DNA of 64,000 nucleotides from Pseudorhizobium pelagicum (lineage in GTDB: Bacteria > Pseudomonadota > Alphaproteobacteria > Rhizobiales > Rhizobiaceae). Under the pieces are notes generated by a model, which was not told the DNA's origin, did no database searches, and worked only from the letters and a program-made list of their open reading frames with translations. Within the stretch, counting starts at the first letter, position 1. Every line of letters starts with the position of its first letter. This document shows, in pieces, positions 63,090 through 64,000 of this stretch. The position numbers were made by a program, and so were the translations under genes. Location of the stretch: NCBI GenBank assembly GCA_000722615.1, contig JOKI01000007.1, positions 52,778 through 116,777 of the forward strand, in the 5' to 3' direction.

Positions 63090-64000
63090 CCGTCACCATC
63101 TTCGTGCCCCGGGATGCAGCCTCCCTGGCGCTCGGCGCCGACAAGGTTGCCACTGCCATTGCCCAGGAAATCGAGCTGCGAGGCCTTGATGCCAGGATCG
63201 TTCGCAACGGGTCGCGCGGCATGGCGTGGCTGGAGCCGCTCGTGGAGGTGCGCACCACCACCGGCCGGATCGCCTACGGTCCCGTCAAGGCCGTCGATGT
63301 GGCCGGCCTCTTTGACGCGGGCTTCCTCAGCGGCGGCGATCATCCACTCTGTCTCGGGCTGACGAAGGAAATTCCTTTCCTCCGTCAGCAGACCCGGCTC
63401 ACTTTCGCCCGCTGCGGTGTGACCGACCCGCTCTCGCTCGACGACTACCGCCATTATCAGGGCCTGAAGGGCCTGGAACGGGCGCTGGCCATGTCGGCGC
63501 CGGAGATCGTGCAGGAAGTTACCGACAGCGGCCTGCGCGGCCGCGGCGGCGCCGGCTTCCCGACCGGGATCAAATGGAAGACGGTCGCGGACGCGGCCGG
63601 TCCGCAGAAATACATCGTCTGCAATGCCGACGAGGGCGACAGCGGCACATTCGCCGACCGGATGATCATGGAAGGCGATCCCTTCGTCCTGATCGAGGGC
63701 ATGATCATCGCCGGTATCGCGACCGGCGCCACGAAGGGTTATCTCTACACGCGGTCCGAATATCCGCATGCGATCGAGACGATGAATGCGGCCATCGCCA
63801 TTGCGCGCGAAGCCGGCATCCTCGGCGCTTCGGTGATGGGCTCGCCATATGCCTTCGACATGGAGGTCCGTGCGGGGGCAGGTGCCTATGTCTGCGGCGA
63901 GGAAACCTCGCTTCTCAATTCGCTGGAAGGCAAGCGCGGCATCGTGCGCGCCAAGCCGCCGCTTCCGGCGCTCAAAGGCTTTCTCGAACGCCCGACGGTC
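63086..64000 (+). CDS. fdsB: NAD-dependent formate dehydrogenase beta subunit (partial)
   Basis: The first 305 codons of a gene that runs past the window end. The amino part is a thioredoxin-like domain that FdsB has and short NuoF proteins lack; then GRGGAGFPTG (152-161) and GAGAYVCGEETSLLNSLEG give the FMN/NADH-binding NuoF core. It reduces NAD with electrons from formate. The fdsA catalytic subunit and fdsC/D should follow beyond 64000. Confidence 0.9.
   Translation, partial: MTVTIFVPRDAASLALGADKVATAIAQEIELRGLDARIVRNGSRGMAWLEPLVEVRTTTGRIAYGPVKAVDVAGLFDAGFLSGGDHPLCLGLTKEIPFLRQQTRLTFARCGVTDPLSLDDYRHYQGLKGLERALAMSAPEIVQEVTDSGLRGRGGAGFPTGIKWKTVADAAGPQKYIVCNADEGDSGTFADRMIMEGDPFVLIEGMIIAGIATGATKGYLYTRSEYPHAIETMNAAIAIAREAGILGASVMGSPYAFDMEVRAGAGAYVCGEETSLLNSLEGKRGIVRAKPPLPALKGFLERPTV

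Overview
This window is a stretch of core chromosome from an alphaproteobacterium, almost certainly family Rhizobiaceae (Rhizobium/Agrobacterium/Sinorhizobium relatives). The evidence is the high G+C coding sequence, the sdhCDAB and mdh-sucCDAB-lpd TCA clusters, an F1-only atpHAGDC operon with no F0 genes beside it, the hemC-hemD-Mic60-HemY cluster, and lineage families such as DUF2794, IalB, an Omp19-like lipoprotein and a candidate ybhL leader RNA. No rRNA, tRNA, CRISPR array, insertion sequence, prophage or defence island was seen, and no gene is clearly broken. Genes are packed so tightly that no gap exceeds 300 bases.

Layout. 1-4.1 kb: end of aconitase, a TauE/SafE exporter, a secreted DUF1223 protein, DUF2794, an acetyltransferase and a Bax-inhibitor-1 membrane protein with a structured leader. 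4.2-9.6 kb: a YbbA/YbbP-type ABC transporter divergent from a TesA-type esterase, then thpR, phhB and a DUF1232 protein. 9.9-16.8 kb: IalB protein, rlmN, tenA, a LysE exporter, an SDR oxidoreductase, argG and an MFS pump. 17-25.7 kb: M3 peptidase, typA, an acetyltransferase, ppa, DUF167, YggT, an MFS transporter, a glutamine amidotransferase and a TerB-like protein. 25.7-34.5 kb: HemY-like and Mic60-like membrane proteins with hemD and hemC, divergent from tsaD-gpsA-YciI-EVE-methyltransferase.

34.8-49.8 kb is the energy core: sdhCDAB, an Omp19-like lipoprotein, zapE, then mdh-sucC-sucD-sucA-sucB-(MAPEG)-lpd. These encode succinate dehydrogenase, malate dehydrogenase, succinyl-CoA synthetase and the whole 2-oxoglutarate dehydrogenase complex. 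49.9-56.3 kb: a cytochrome b561, a TraB/GumN protein, xerC, an acyltransferase, priA and a small membrane protein. 56.5-61.5 kb: atpHAGDC. The window ends in a LysR regulator followed by fdsG and the start of fdsB, the NADH-reducing part of a molybdenum-type NAD-dependent formate dehydrogenase.

I found no convincing new multi-gene system. The observations most worth testing are regulatory: three intergenic TTAA-N7-TTAA (CtrA-type) sites, a perfect inverted repeat in front of mdh, an ATAG-N7-CTAT dyad beside fds, an inverted repeat in front of sdhC, and the ybhL-type leader. Two protein-level observations also stand out: the Mic60-like gene with an internal 50-residue-period repeat inside the haem cluster, and the MAPEG gene inside the 2-oxoglutarate dehydrogenase operon.
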